Assembly (NCBI GenBank): GCA_030704615.1
Contig: CM060732.1
Span: forward strand, 64,957,053 to 65,021,052
From: Takakia lepidozioides
Taxonomy: Eukaryota; Streptophyta; Takakiopsida; Takakiales; Takakiaceae
Length of the DNA stretch: 64,000 nt
Direction of reading: 5' to 3'
The translations under genes were made by a program, and so were the position numbers. A model generated the notes under the pieces. That model made no database searches and was not told where the DNA came from. It was given only the letters and a program-made list of their open reading frames with translations. Positions 1 to 11,273 of the stretch are shown here, piece after piece; the stretch's first letter is position 1, and every line of letters starts with the position of its first letter.

Positions 1-599
1 GAATATGCTATCAACCAGTTTGGGCAAGAGAGGTAAATTCATACCCTGCAAACATTTGTATTTCATATTTTTGAGGAGGATGGTTTGCGATCCCAAACGT
101 GACAACTTCATTCACCAGGCCACTATGAGTTTCAACGAGGTCGATACTCTTTTGCAGCGGGATACAACACATGGGTAGCATGAACTATGTAATGTGGTAT
201 GTGGATGACCATGATTTGAAATGTGTAATTCACATCAATTCGTCGGCTGTGCAATGATATGGCCTCCAACTATACGGAGTGAGCTCTGAGTGACAACTTT
301 TAGGTAGTGCACATTTGTCATTGCACCGTTCGAAGTCTACATGTCTTGCTGTCGCTATGCACTACAATCATCTTTTGAAGATGATCCTAACTCTCATTGT
401 TATTTGAGGAGGGAGGAAGGTCTTCCCGTGGCAGCCTTTATGGCGCACACTTTGTGAGGATATTTTGTCATCCTCGTAATTGTTAAAGTGAAACAAGCAT
501 TTGTAATTGCACAATGTTGGATGCTGCAATTGTAGGCCTCAACGCTCGTCTTGATTCTATCTAGGCAAGATTCCCTGCATTAATTCCACGGTCATAGGA
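1..599. other. No recognisable gene
   Basis: I see no ORF with family resemblance, no RNA gene and no clear repeat in this stretch. It is moderately AT-rich and probably decayed repeat or intergenic DNA. Confidence 0.5.
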
Positions 600-1100
600 C
601 CATCCACAGTTATAGGCGGCGCATGTTAATGCTGACGTGGCAGATGACGGACAGTGCCACGTCATCATTTACCGCCACATCAGCATGCTGACATGACGCT
701 CACGCCACGTCAGCGTGTGTGCAGGCTCACGCCACGTCACTCCTGCATGAGCGTACGCTCGCGCGCTCACGCCATTGCGTCGTTGGAGGAGGGCTAATCT
801 TCTTGTAGTTGAGCCTCCATGAGCTTCTCTCACCTCTATAGCTCTAGGTATTGAGAGGGAGTGTGTTGAGGGCTTTGTAGGGTGGATTCCCTTAGCAAGG
901 GTGCCCTTGGATTGACTTAGTTTATGTGATAGAGTGGATTTCACTTGGAAGGACTAGGGCTTGTTCTTAGTGTGATTGCTTAATGATTTGAGAGTTTTCA
1001 TTGCCTTCCACTTCTCTCATTTCTCAATTCTTATCACTACAAGAAGATCATCTTATGCTTGTGAGTGTGGAGTGTAAGGATTAGTTTTGCACTTGTATGT
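600..1100 (+). repeat. LTR-like segment with bZIP-type inverted repeats
   Basis: Positions 620-760 carry several TGACGTGG/CCACGTCA words, including a 10-bp inverted pair (TGACGTGGCA and TGCCACGTCA) and the palindrome TCAGCATGCTGA. Positions 850-940 share the layout of the LTR segment at 48390-48460: GGGTGGA, TCCC, AGC, GGGTGCCC, TGG, GAC, then GTGATAG and GGATTTCA. I infer a diverged LTR of a related retroelement. No partner LTR or target duplication was found, so a promoter region of unknown origin is the alternative. Confidence 0.35.
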
Positions 1101-1104
1101 TAAA

Positions 1105-1285
1105 GAGGTGGAGAGCTAGGAGAATTCAGCTCTTGTATCACAAGGCTTGCAAGGGGTTGCAAGGAAAAGTGCTCGAGTGTTGTATGCACCAAGGAGTTGG
1201 AGAGCTTGAGAAGAAAACTCTTGAGTCACAAGATTTTGCAAAGATTGCAAAGAGGAAGTCGTGTGTGTAGAAGCATGGATTCTAG
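1105..1285 (+). repeat. Imperfect tandem duplication, about 87 bp
   Basis: Two neighbouring copies share the order GGAGAGCT, GAGAA, CTCTTG, TCACAAG, TTGCAA, a second TTGCAA, AAG and GTGT. They start near 1108 and 1198. The pair is diverged and non-coding. Confidence 0.45.
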
Positions 1286-2377
1286 GATTTGAGAATCCTT
1301 TGTATGCATTATGGAATCAATGGTGTGCGCCATGGCTTGTGGAGAAGTGACTAAAGGCTTGTTAGTGCTCATTTCACTATCAAGCTAGGGTTAAGCAAGT
1401 TCAAAGTGTGGATGTTGTGGAAAAGAAGCCAAGGAGCTACATAGGCTTGGGCTTGAAGACAACGAGCTGGGCAAATACTTGGAGAGCATTAAGAAGCTCA
1501 AGAGGTTTTGAAAGGGAGCATGTGAAGAAATCTTCCAATCATGGTGGTCTGGAGCCAAGCTTAGGGCGCCATTGGAAAGGCTTGGAGAACATATGGTGGG
1601 AAATCTTTAAAGCGAAATCATCATTCAATGTATGCATAGCTTCACCTTAACTATGTAATGTGACAAGATGAGGAGGCAATACTTGGCTATTCATGCTCTT
1701 GGTAGTGCAAGCTTTGTGGTGGATAGTTGACCAAGCAAGTGGTGCATGTGTGGAGTATGCTCTCTTGAATTTGTAAGTTCAAGTTTGAGAAGGGTTCAGG
1801 GTTCAGGGTTCAGGGTTTAGGGTAATTGCTCTTGAACTAGCAAGAGGTGAAAGCCTTGAGATCCATTTGGGTGTGAAGTGAAGAGGTGTTGATTCATGTT
1901 ATAATGAAGGAGAGCAACACATAGGCCAAGAGGTCATGGAACATACATTCCAATGACCAAGGGGAGCACATAGATGATGGATGGTGCAAGACCCCAAATG
2001 AGGCATATGGCGTGAGAGTGGGATCCAAGGCGGATTGGTTAGGAGCATTATTGTAAGTGACAAGCATTGCTCCTAAACATTGAGATAATTTGTGTTGATT
2101 TGGAGCAATTGTCAAGTGATGAGGAGACAAATGCATGATTGCTCGGCAATGGAGATATGGTAGTTTGCAATCAATTCCGAAGGACTAGAAGGGGGATTGA
2201 TTTGATGGAAAATGACTTGCAAATTGAGTTGGACCACTCTTGGTTGCACATTAGGGTGGAAGAGAGCAAGAAGATGCCTCTTATGATCACCTAGAGACCA
2301 TATTTTTGCTTGAATAGAAGCATAGAAGTCAAGGACTTGCATTCTAGCTCTTCATTACAAACCCTAGTAGTGTATGC
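1286..2377. other. Non-coding stretch with a short telomere-like run
   Basis: No recognisable gene. Positions 1792-1823 hold three to four GGGTTCA/GGGTTTA units that resemble degenerate plant telomere repeats (TTTAGGG). The run is too short for a true interstitial telomere tract. Short ORFs here look random. Confidence 0.4.
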
Positions 2378-2690
2378 TCAGACTATACCTCTGTTAGTAT
2401 ACCAAACATGAGCTTGTCCCTTTGACTATACCTCTGTTGAGGTATCACCATATGTGAACCCTAATGTGAGACTATACCTCTGTTCGTATACCAAACATAA
2501 GCTTGTCCATTTTACTAAACCTCTGTTGAGGTATCATCATATATGGACCCTAATCAGCTCATACTATACCTCTGTTAGTATACCAAACAAAACCCTCATT
2601 TTCAGACTATACCTCTATAAAGGTATCATCAACATAAGGTACCCTAACAATCTCAGACTATACCTCTGTGAAGATATCAACATTGAAAGG
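2378..2690. repeat. Tandem array of short hairpin units
   Basis: About six units begin with ACTATACCTCTGT or a close variant. Two forms alternate. One closes as ATACCTC-TGTT-GAGGTAT, a perfect 7-bp stem. The other ends in TTAGTATACC and pairs TATAC with GTATA. A CCCTAA-containing linker follows several units. One unit varies in the loop and stem (CTATA then AAGGTAT) while keeping a stem. No coding role is evident. Confidence 0.6.
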
Positions 2691-2905
2691 ACTTACTGAA
2701 ATTAAAGGGCCTTTGGAGGATTGTTTGGAAGATATTTGAGGGCCCTTGGAGGAGTGTTTGGAGGATCTTTGGGATCATTGGAGGATTGCTTGGAGTATCT
2801 TTGCGGTCCTTGGAGGAGTATTGGAGGACCCTTCGAAGAGCTTTGGTGGACAATGTTGAAGAGCTCTTGAATGATTGATTGAGGGATATTTGAAGGATAC
2901 TTGCC
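2691..2905 (+). repeat. TTGGAGGA-type degenerate minisatellite
   Basis: A purine-rich strand repeats variants of TTGGAGGAT, TTTGG and GGCCCTTGGAGGAG at 15-30 bp spacing. The minus-strand reading frames across it (proline, leucine and serine rich) are by-products of the repeat. Confidence 0.55.
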
Positions 2906-3072
2906 ACAACCATACAAGCGAGTGGATAGAGACAGGAGGGAGTGTGGTGGGATGAGAGCATTCTGGGGTTAGGAATTGCTTTAGTTTCTCTTCTCCATAG
3001 TCTTTCACCATCACTGTAGGCCAAAACATTTCCGTAGGTAGAGGCAAGAGTCAATCCGGGTTTGGGCTAGGG

Positions 3073-3312
3073 TGTCCTATGTTGTACCCTATGGGATTTA
3101 CTTTGGACTTTTGGGAGGAAACGACATCCTACAGGCCGGAGTGGCAGTCAGGAGATGGCCGACGTGCACTACTCCCAGTGCGGTTTATTGGGAATGTAGC
3201 GGTGGATCATAGGAACATGATGCCCACATTGGCTGCATTCTTAGGGGTGGTGGCTTGGGGTGGTGAGATCTTGGAGGGCAATAGCCATGCAGATGATAGG
3301 ACACCATCGTAG
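3073..3312 (+). pseudogene. Fragment of the DNMT-type Ty3/gypsy protease region
   Basis: The translation starts LYPMGFTLDFWEE and continues with QSGDGRRA and MPTLAAF. It matches, with substitutions, the end of the protease region of the two large insertions (25031-25230 minus, 43650-43880 plus). The DSGA catalytic part is absent and similarity stops near 3312. It is a third, older relic of the same family. The next ORF lies immediately downstream on the same strand and could belong to a variant element. Confidence 0.75.
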
Positions 3313-3410
3313 AACCTCCATACCAGCACCCACTGCTCCACGATCTGCAATACTCACCTCTAACAGCCACCACTCTTCCGACCCAGCTGCTAATTACACC
3401 GGCTAATAAA

Positions 3411-5484
3411 ATGTACCCTGCACTCTGCATGACACCTTCTAAGTCCCAACAATCTGTCCCAGAGTCCTTTAGCAACGTCTCTACGTCGTACCACCATAAC
3501 CTGAGGGCCATGTTTGACACATACGATCACCAAGACAATCCCAACACAGCCTCCACACACCCGAAGCAGGTACCCAGCCAACAGCCGGCTTCTTCCAAAA
3601 GGACCTCCAGCAAAGTTCGTAGCTCCTCCAAGCATACGAGCTCAAAGCGATCCAGGGGTCCCGCTATGGCTGACGGCCCCACAGAACCCAACACCATGTC
3701 GTCCCCATTGACACCTGCAGGAGCAACACCTGCCCAGACCCCAATTGTTCCTCCAGTCGCAGCAGACATCACACATTTGTGGCTTGGAAGCAGAACCATG
3801 GAAGAAAGAGCCCGCAAGGCAGGATACCCCCCTATCTTGGAGCTATGGTCACAAGAAGAACTCATCCGACTTGGGGTGGTGCCGAGAGAGAGCAAAGAAA
3901 TGGTGCACTATCGACGTGTTTTTCCTCGAGTGCCTAAGTGACTATATCCCTCCAAGAGATGCGATGGCAAAGAGGGGCAGTTCTATCATCTCACCCAGCT
4001 CCCTAAAGGGACGAAAGTTAATCCCCACACAGGACTGGCCCTGGAATCATATCACATCATAATCAGATTCGATTATGACACCAACATGGATCGAGCCACA
4101 ATTCTAGAGAATACCCGACGAAGACTTAAGGAGATGGATATCCCCCTGGGAAGCACGCGTATCTCTCCAATCCTAGTGTTCACGCAAGCCAAAACCAAAC
4201 TGTGGAATGGGCTAATCAAGATTGAGCTGAAACATCCAGAGAGAGATGGCCTTGCTCTACTGAGGGGGGAGCATGTGTTCACTCTCGAGCTATCCAGAGG
4301 CGTAAGAGTCATCGGTCATGTGGAGAAAAGCTTCGATCTTGCAGCATCTGGTGACTACTTCTCTCTGCATATTGCTAGTGATGTTTTTCACGGATGCCTG
4401 GGGCATACCCTGGCTGTGCAGTTCATTGTGCAAGGCTACATTAGCGGTGATGAATATGAGCTCCAGCATGTCGGGAAAAATAAGATAGACACGAAATTTG
4501 GGTTCATATACGTCATCTCAGAAGACACACGGGTGAAGGTGCTGAAACACGGAGTCAGCTTTGCCAACAACCGTATCAAACCTGAAGTAAGATATACAAA
4601 CCTGGCAGGCGCACCAACAACCTCCAAAGAGTTCATTGCTGAACGCAATGCCCTTACACTCCAAGTCAAAAACCTTAACTCCTCCAGAACTCAGGCAGAA
4701 ACAGAGGATGGTGTCCGGGGGCTGTTGGGAAGAAACAATGTGGCACAGATTTACTTTTGTTATACCCCGAGGGAGGAGAAGACAAAACATGAAGGCATAG
4801 CATACATCACATGCCTCAATACAGTAGTCTACACACAATGGTACTACAGACGCAATATACTGCTGCATGGACATTTCATTGACTTCATACCACATCCACA
4901 AAGCCTAAAGCGGGTCAGTCCCTATGGCCCCAGAAATCCTCCAACAGCTAGGCACTAACAACATCAACAAGGCACTAGCGCAGATGGTGGAGTCCATCAA
5001 AATCACAGCTGCAAAGCCAGCAGATGTTATCAGCCGGGCTGAGGTGGACCAGCGCTTTGCTGCTATAGACAAACGTTTTGCGGAACACCGCATTACAACT
5101 ACATAAGACATGAGCAAATTGGAAAGGCGCTTTGTCAAAACCTTCACCGCGGCAAATGCCTTGAACCTGCAGAATATGCGACAGTCCATCACGGCCCACT
5201 TCTCAAAGAACTTGGCCAGCTTCCATGAACATGCCAATGAGGCTCTTTGCAAAATGCCACAACTACTTGGAGCGATTCTGCCCTTGGATAAGGAGCAGGT
5301 GGACACACTCGACCAACTGGCCAAAGAATCAGGAAACTTCAACTTTGTCCCACCACCATTTGATCCTGAACTACTCTCCCTCACCATGGCAGGGGAGCAG
5401 CCCAAGACACCGGCACCCACGGGGGCTGATCGCATGGAGCGCACAACAACAGTGGACATACAAATGCAGACTACCAATGAGTAG
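3411..5484 (+). pseudogene. Unrecognised repeat-borne ORF, about 690 codons, broken
   Basis: One frame runs from 3411 to 4958 with a single TGA at 3939-3941. After a +1 shift another open stretch runs to 5484, with a TAA near 5104. The N-terminal part (codons 30-90) is rich in Ser, Lys and Pro. The middle, after the MDRATILENTRRRLKEM segment, looks like a folded alpha/beta domain. The C-terminal stretch (4924-5484) is helical and probably coiled-coil. I have an unverified memory of similar hypothetical proteins in fern genomes, so I suspect the ORF1 or gag of a repeat family. No catalytic motif was found and I assign no function. Confidence 0.45.
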
Positions 5485-5661
5485 GCACATGGATAGCATA
5501 TTCAACAGCCAAGACAGACTCAACGTAGCTACCACCAAAAGGAGACTCAGATTATATCACAGAACTAGACTGTATGAGAGATACAATGCAATAACTCTTT
5601 TTCTTACGCTATGTAACGTCCTTTTTCCATGACACTGTGGCGTAGATGTTGCCAAAAGGTC
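5485..5661. other. Spacer before solo LTR
   Basis: No gene seen. Its last four bases (GGTC, 5658-5661) form the left copy of the target duplication of the solo LTR. Confidence 0.5.
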
Positions 5662-5925
5662 TGTCGTGCGCATACGTATCGCTACACAACTACATCGCTG
5701 TCCAAACCACATCACACATATATGCACAATAAAGTAGTCTGCCACAATCTTTCTTATCACTCGAGAGAGATGAGCTGTGTGACTGACGCTCTCGTGAAGA
5801 TAAGACGGTTCAGGTGTCAAACTAAACTTGACACCTGATTTAACACTTGACCTAAATCCAAGTGTTAAACACAAATAACTAGCTTTATTCTAGTTAGTTT
5901 CACACTGTGCTTATTTAACTTGACA
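5662..5925 (-). repeat. Solo LTR of the DNMT-type Ty3/gypsy family
   Basis: It starts TGTCGTGCGC and ends AACTTGACA on the plus strand, with GGTC on both sides (5658-5661 and 5926-5929), a 4-bp target duplication. It contains the roughly 86-bp terminal block A and a shortened block B, in the order seen at the 3' ends of the two full insertions. About 190 bp of block B is missing. The junction reads CTTTCTTATCACTCGAG, the orientation found at the ends of the 5' LTR remnants rather than that of the 3' LTRs. This points to a flip or deletion at an internal inverted repeat. Confidence 0.85.
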
Positions 5926-5929
5926 GGTC

Positions 5930-8430
5930 CTATAGTGTCTGCTCATCTGCTGCAATCTGCAATCCTAAACTGTACTACAATCCTACTCCAAATGGGTCTG
6001 CTGCAGCCCCCACTAACCCTCCCCACAGAGGCTGGCTTCTCTGTCCCCAAAGCCCACAACAATGCTTGGTTGATGCCCCGCAGAGATACAATGTCCTGGT
6101 TCAGGTGCAGCAAAAACAGCCACAATAAGAGATTTGCACAACAAGAATGTCTTGCACCAAAGTAGCAAACACACCATACAAATAAAGACCAATGAACGCA
6201 TCATACGTGCACCTTGGATACAATCAGAGCACCCACCTTCTCTGCAGGTTTTGGCTGCTCAAAACGCAGATTGGAAAATGTCCCCATATGTGCAAGAAGA
6301 CGCAATGCTATCAAGGTTACTTGTCAAAACCCGAATGCAGTTACATATCCACACACCATCAAAGCTCACCATTGCCACTCGCTGCTATGACCAAAAACTC
6401 AATGTGACACTACAGTATTGCCCGGCTCAAAGCCTGGAAATATCATTGCACTCTCTGCTGTCAAAGCTATTTGTAACTCGTATGCAGTATTATATTTATA
6501 CACCATCAATGTTCAGAATTGTCACTCGCTCCTATGATAAAAAGCTCAATGGAAATCAGTACATGCTAATACCACTCTACTATGATCACTGTACTAATGC
6601 CATGCATGCACAGGCCTGAACATAGCCTAAATGAAGCACCATATCCTCTACTACCACTGCAAGATAGCTCAGGGACCAGAACGCACAACAGTGCGCTAAT
6701 TATAACAGGTCCCGGCCAGTTAGCAGATTGGGGTGGAAGGACAACATGCCACCCTCAGCAAAGACTGCACACTTGGAAGCTCGTATCCAATGCTCATGCC
6801 GTTTTTTCAATACCCCCGTGACATAGTGCAAAAATACGTGATGGAACTACCTCCCCTACTGCCAAGTCACACTAGCATCTATGTTGAAGCACAGTATGCC
6901 ACAGGCCATCTACTATGTCTGCAGGAATCCCAACGCCACATCCCCACCCAAAGGGCATATGTACCCATCATGGTCACCCAATACTATGATCAATGTTTAC
7001 CTCCACTATTACAAATTATGTCGCAGTTACCAGCCACTCATACAATTGCAGCCCATCTCCAAGTCCAAATGGCCCATACTCAGTGCTTTGTTCAAAAGCT
7101 TAATACTACTCATGGCTGTACTCATAAACCCCTTGCTATCCGGTATGCTCAAAAGCTACACATCTACTGCTCTGCCCCAAAGCCGCACGCTAATTGTTAT
7201 GCTAAAAACTCCTATAAACATTGCCATGTTGATTTGTCAACATATGCCCAAGGTTGTGCTTAGTTACATTGGCCAAGCTACACTGGCACCTCAAAGACTG
7301 GATTCCAACATAGATCTGGGATCACGCTATACATATTACAACAACCCCAACAGGGCACCATGCATAGGCTCGTGACTTCAACCAATTATATAAGCCCCTG
7401 CTCCAGTCAGAGACCGGAAATATCTCTGAAAGTGCACAATCTCTACACAATGCAAGTCAGACTTAGAGAGATTATGGTAAAGCTACTCAGGGGCATGTGC
7501 GATGACTCTGGCACCCAAATCTGCACATCTAATCCCTACTTTGTGAGGGCCCAATTACGGACCAGGCACACCAAGAGGCCCCATGGCAAACATGATTTTC
7601 TTCTCTCAGGTTTGAGAGTGATGCTTGGAGCAAAACCTGAGCTGACAATACCCGTTGTGGGGAGTTGCAACACCAGCCAGTGGAGTGGTCTCTGGTGCAG
7701 GGCTGTTGCACAAGGTGGCAAATTTCTCAGCCGACTTCCCAAAGCACATTGGATTCAGATCACCATCAACTATGCAGGTATGCCAGCCAGTGCCCAAAAA
7801 CAGCTTCAGTACGAGTACGACAACATTCGAGAGGCCAGTGCAGTGATGGACAGGCTGGAGACTTCGGCAACCTATCATCAAATGCTACACAAAAACTTGA
7901 CTCTGTCCCGCAAGCGTCAGCTTTATAGGAAGCGCTATCAACATCATTCTGAAACTACTTTTGGGCAGCATGGCGATATTGAAGCAGATATTGAATCTTA
8001 CATTGTCAGATTCTCTACCCCACCAGGTTCCTACACCCTCCCCCATCTTTTCTATGATGTCACCCACTAAAATCCTCTGAACACCATCAGAAAGCAGCCC
8101 TTCTCTCACATGTATCTCTCCTTCCACGAAGCATACCCTGGTATCATTTGGCCAAGAGTGCCGGATTGCATCGTTATGATGCACCAGCAGCATCCTTGCC
8201 GACAGTCTCTCACCATCAGGGCCAGCCATGGCCAAGTCACCAACATTACAGCATCTGGTGGCAACTTTACTGCTGCTCATGCTAGCCTCATCACGGCATG
8301 GACTATGTTTGCAACATGGCAATGGCCACACGGCAACCACTACAACCCGGGAGATCTCACCCTACCCCCTCCCCTCCTCACCCCGGAGTACAATACCGCA
8401 ATACACACTCTAGATGGCAGTTCATTCTAC
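5930..8430. other. Unrecognised sequence with internal duplications
   Basis: Several plus-strand open stretches exist (6134-6619, 6733-7263, 7360-8070), but none resembles a family I know. Positions 6322-6402 and 6473-6552 are diverged copies sharing TATGCAGT/ATGCAGTTA, ACACCATCAA, TCACTCGCT and AAACTCAATG. The 7360-8070 stretch is the most protein-like, with a basic C-terminal segment near codon 190. It may be a decayed repeat ORF. Confidence 0.3.
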
Positions 8431-8441
8431 ACACTACCCTG

Positions 8442-8596
8442 GCAGATCTGGAAAAGGGCAAAGAGGTCCATGGCGACATCTTCAGAGCTGGAATTGTACC
8501 AACTGTCATTCTGAACAATACCCTGGCAGACATGTATGCAAAATGTGGGTGCATCGAGGATGCAAAGGGAGTGTTTGACACTATGGCTACATCTCC
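8442..8596 (+). pseudogene. PPR-motif fragment
   Basis: The plus-strand frame reads LEKGKEVHGDIFRAGIVP, then a segment with NTLADMYAKCGCIEDA and VFDTMA. It matches the L and S type repeats of the intact PPR-DYW gene at 50411-53542 (for example LEKGKEVHTDILKAGIVP). About 50 codons survive, with no start, no further repeats and no DYW. It is a relic or captured fragment of a PPR gene. Confidence 0.7.
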
Positions 8597-8599
8597 CCC

Positions 8600-9720
8600 T
8601 CACTTCAGATGCAATCTGCTGCTTTATATGCCTGCTACCTATATAATGAAATCTCTCACTCCACGGGTGTACGTCCCAGCAACTTATGCCCTGCATGCTG
8701 GTTTATGTCTGAGTTATGCTGGTTTCTATCCTCTGATCATTTCCTGTCACAGATGCACTGTCAAGGGTTTCTGGTATGGCATGGCACATCATGAAGCCCG
8801 TAGCCAACCTCTCCAAGATGTCATTTCTTCCTCACCTACAGATCTGGAATTGAATAAGAATGCGGGAGGTTCACAGAATGGGCCTCAGTTTTGTGATGGG
8901 GCATTGCAAACTATTGCTCAACAGTGGTTGGATGCTGAGCCCCAGCCCGAAGAATCTTGTTCCATGCAAGTGGTTCTATATAAGTTTTGGGGGCCTTACA
9001 CCGAGCTTGGCGCTACCCTCTTTTGGAGCCGTACAGACGTCGCACCATGGAGACCCAGTTCCCACCCTACCTCCTGGAGTTTCCGCATCCTGAAGTGGCA
9101 AAGCTCTGCCCCCCATCCCGAAGATTGCGTGGAGGGAGGTACTGATACACTCTATGTTCTAGGTCTTAAACTCCATCACGACTTCCACTCAGATGGTCAT
9201 TCACATCGGCATCAACTCACCACTCCGCTACCTTGGCTCCGTTCTTACAGCAATATCACCAGCCTGCTGGTCACACGGGGGCTGCTATTTCATGAGCCAT
9301 GAGCCATGAGCAGAGTCGTAAGTGTGGAAAAAAACATGAGCAGGACTATTTTCCGGAAATGAGTGTCCGCGGGAATAGGGTTTAGGGTGCCACGGTCATA
9401 GGGGGAGAAGGACCTCCCGATGAAGGAGGTTCGACAATGTTTTTTAGAATTATATATTGAAATGCAATGTTTCGCAAATGGTAGGGTGGTACTGCTCTGT
9501 ACAATGGGGGCCCATTTCAGCCTACCAGCCACTTGCAAAATCCACCCACACTCCCAATCCCAAACGAAATGAGCAATGACGCATTCTGGGAACGATGGAC
9601 ACATAATAGAATAAAAAGAGGGCACAATGGGGTTTTTATTGATCCACATGAATTGCATTTGAAGCACGTCTACTGTGCTGATTGTGCAAACAAATCTTTA
9701 GCCCTGTGCCTACTGAATAC
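8600..9720. other. No recognisable gene
   Basis: The frame holding the PPR fragment stays open to 9302, but that part has no family resemblance. Positions 9290-9310 carry a short GAGCCAT duplication. Nothing else could be assigned. Confidence 0.35.
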
Positions 9721-9726
9721 AAGTCA

Positions 9727-10419
9727 CGTTGTCAATGGGACTTCGACTGCTCTGAGAACTAGCTCATGAGTCATCGGGCTCCTCCAGGTAAACTGGATTG
9801 CAGCCGTTGTACCGCCCCTGTTGATGTTCATCACAATGTCGTGCCCTTCAATCATACCACCATCGAATATGGAAAGCTTCATGTTTTCGTCCTCCAAACC
9901 AATGCAAATGTCCCCATACAATGGAGAAGATGAGCGCACTCCTTCAGGAGAATACGTCTCTCCGATGGAGTCCACCCACGTCCACTAGCAGCAGTTCCAC
10001 CGCAACAGCATAGCAGTGCGCATTCTTCTGCATGGGTGACCGTCGTAGCTGGGAAAATCGGAATCAAGGATGTGCAGGAGCCATGGACTCCTCAGACCAA
10101 GATCGTCACCGTGCTCGAAGGCGTAGTGTCATGGGATATACTCAAAAGCGGTCAATGTTTCCACAATCGAACCAGTATCTTCTGTGTAATCTGTGTACCA
10201 GATAACAATGTCTCCCGATGTGGCCGAATACATTGCATAATCGATGCCTCCATAAGGGCAGTCGTCCCGGTTCCGGAAGCACGACATCCTTGCAAAGGAG
10301 GACCGGACTCCGGACAACCTATGAGTCAGTAGCAGGGTCAAAGACCCCAGAGCCATCACCAGGGATTTGATTTCCACTGGTTTGTCGTCAGAGAAGAACT
10401 TCGCTTCAGAAGAAGCCAT
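9727..10419 (-). pseudogene. Decayed or spliced ORF of unknown function
   Basis: Reading leftwards, an ATG at 10419 in a good context (AAGATGGCT) opens a 96-codon frame beginning MASSEAKFFSDDKPVEIKSL. It has a hydrophobic stretch near residues 20-35 and then a Tyr/Asp-rich segment. After a stop near 10129 a second open stretch (9975-9727) reads as beta-rich sequence. The 150 bp between them hold stops or frame changes, so either an intron or decay separates them. I recognise no family. Flanking DNA gives no context. Confidence 0.3.
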
Positions 10420-11120
10420 CTTCCTTCCTCGCGTACGTTGATACCTTTCTATCGCAGACCTTCAGTGTAAATCGGTTTACTGATGTCTGTCGCGTGGCTT
10501 TTACTCACCCATCCCTTCGCTATCCGAGGGGGAAACTCCAAGATAGAAGAGTTGGATATCTCTAAGCATTCAGCCCGCGTGGAACAATCAGTCATGACCT
10601 GCAGCTAGTGAATCATGGTTGGGTTTCCAATTTATATTCCTTATTGGTTTTGTATTCTCAGTTCATCTTTACCATGTACATTTAAGCGTCAGATTGCTCC
10701 TTTGATTCCCTGATTCCATTCATACACAGCTTCTCTCAGGTCTCTCTACACAGTGTGATTGTATCGGATAAGAATCAGATTAATGATAATCAGATACATG
10801 TTGATGCCACAGTTTCTCTAATCTACCTCTCTATGTAATTTCCAGCTTCTACTATCTAAGTTGCAATTGTCTCCTCCTCCTCTCTGTAGTATCATCATCA
10901 TTCCTCTCCTCTCATCATCTCCGTCCGTCCGTCCTCCGTGATGTCCCCAAAAAGATTTCCCCAAGCAGTGACCCCTTTTCGTTCCTGCTCCCCCTTTTAT
11001 CTTCCTACTAGTTGTTCTATCTGCTTCTCTCACTAACCGTCATCCGTGAACTCACATGTTCCATTCGCAGATGTTGTTCCCCACAGTCGCTCCCTGTCAT
11101 GATAATCGTTCTCTATGACC
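10420..11120. other. Non-coding; possible LTR of an older element
   Basis: No gene found. The stretch contains pyrimidine-rich runs (10860-10940, including CCGTCCGTCCGTCC) and precedes the CTGTG array. It may be part of a long terminal repeat of the element that carries the coiled-coil ORF, but I could not align it base by base with 33900-34170. Confidence 0.3.
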
Positions 11121-11222
11121 ATGACAGCTGTGTCAAGCTGTGACTGGCTGTGTGAAACTATGACGGGCTGTGACTGGCTGTGCGGCTGTGTCGCTGTGTC
11201 GGGCTGTGACTGGCTGTGACTA
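11121..11222 (+). repeat. CTGTG-rich tandem array, left copy
   Basis: About nine spaced GGCTGTG/GCTGTGAC units lie here. A similar array in the same orientation is at 34167-34278. The pair brackets the split coiled-coil ORF, which fits terminal repeats of an older host element. The unit is simple, so convergence is possible. Confidence 0.5.
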
Positions 11223-11273
11223 GTCTATGTAAAAATTTAAGGGTACACCTCAGAACCCATAGAAGTGTCTAAG

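Noticed and set aside
1792-1823. Telomere-like GGGTTCA/GGGTTTA run
   Set aside because: Only three or four degenerate units; not evidence of a telomere or chromosome fusion.
2378-2690. Regular repeats with spacers resembling a CRISPR array
   Set aside because: Units vary in length and sequence, there are no unique spacers of constant size, no cas genes, and the context is a plant genome.
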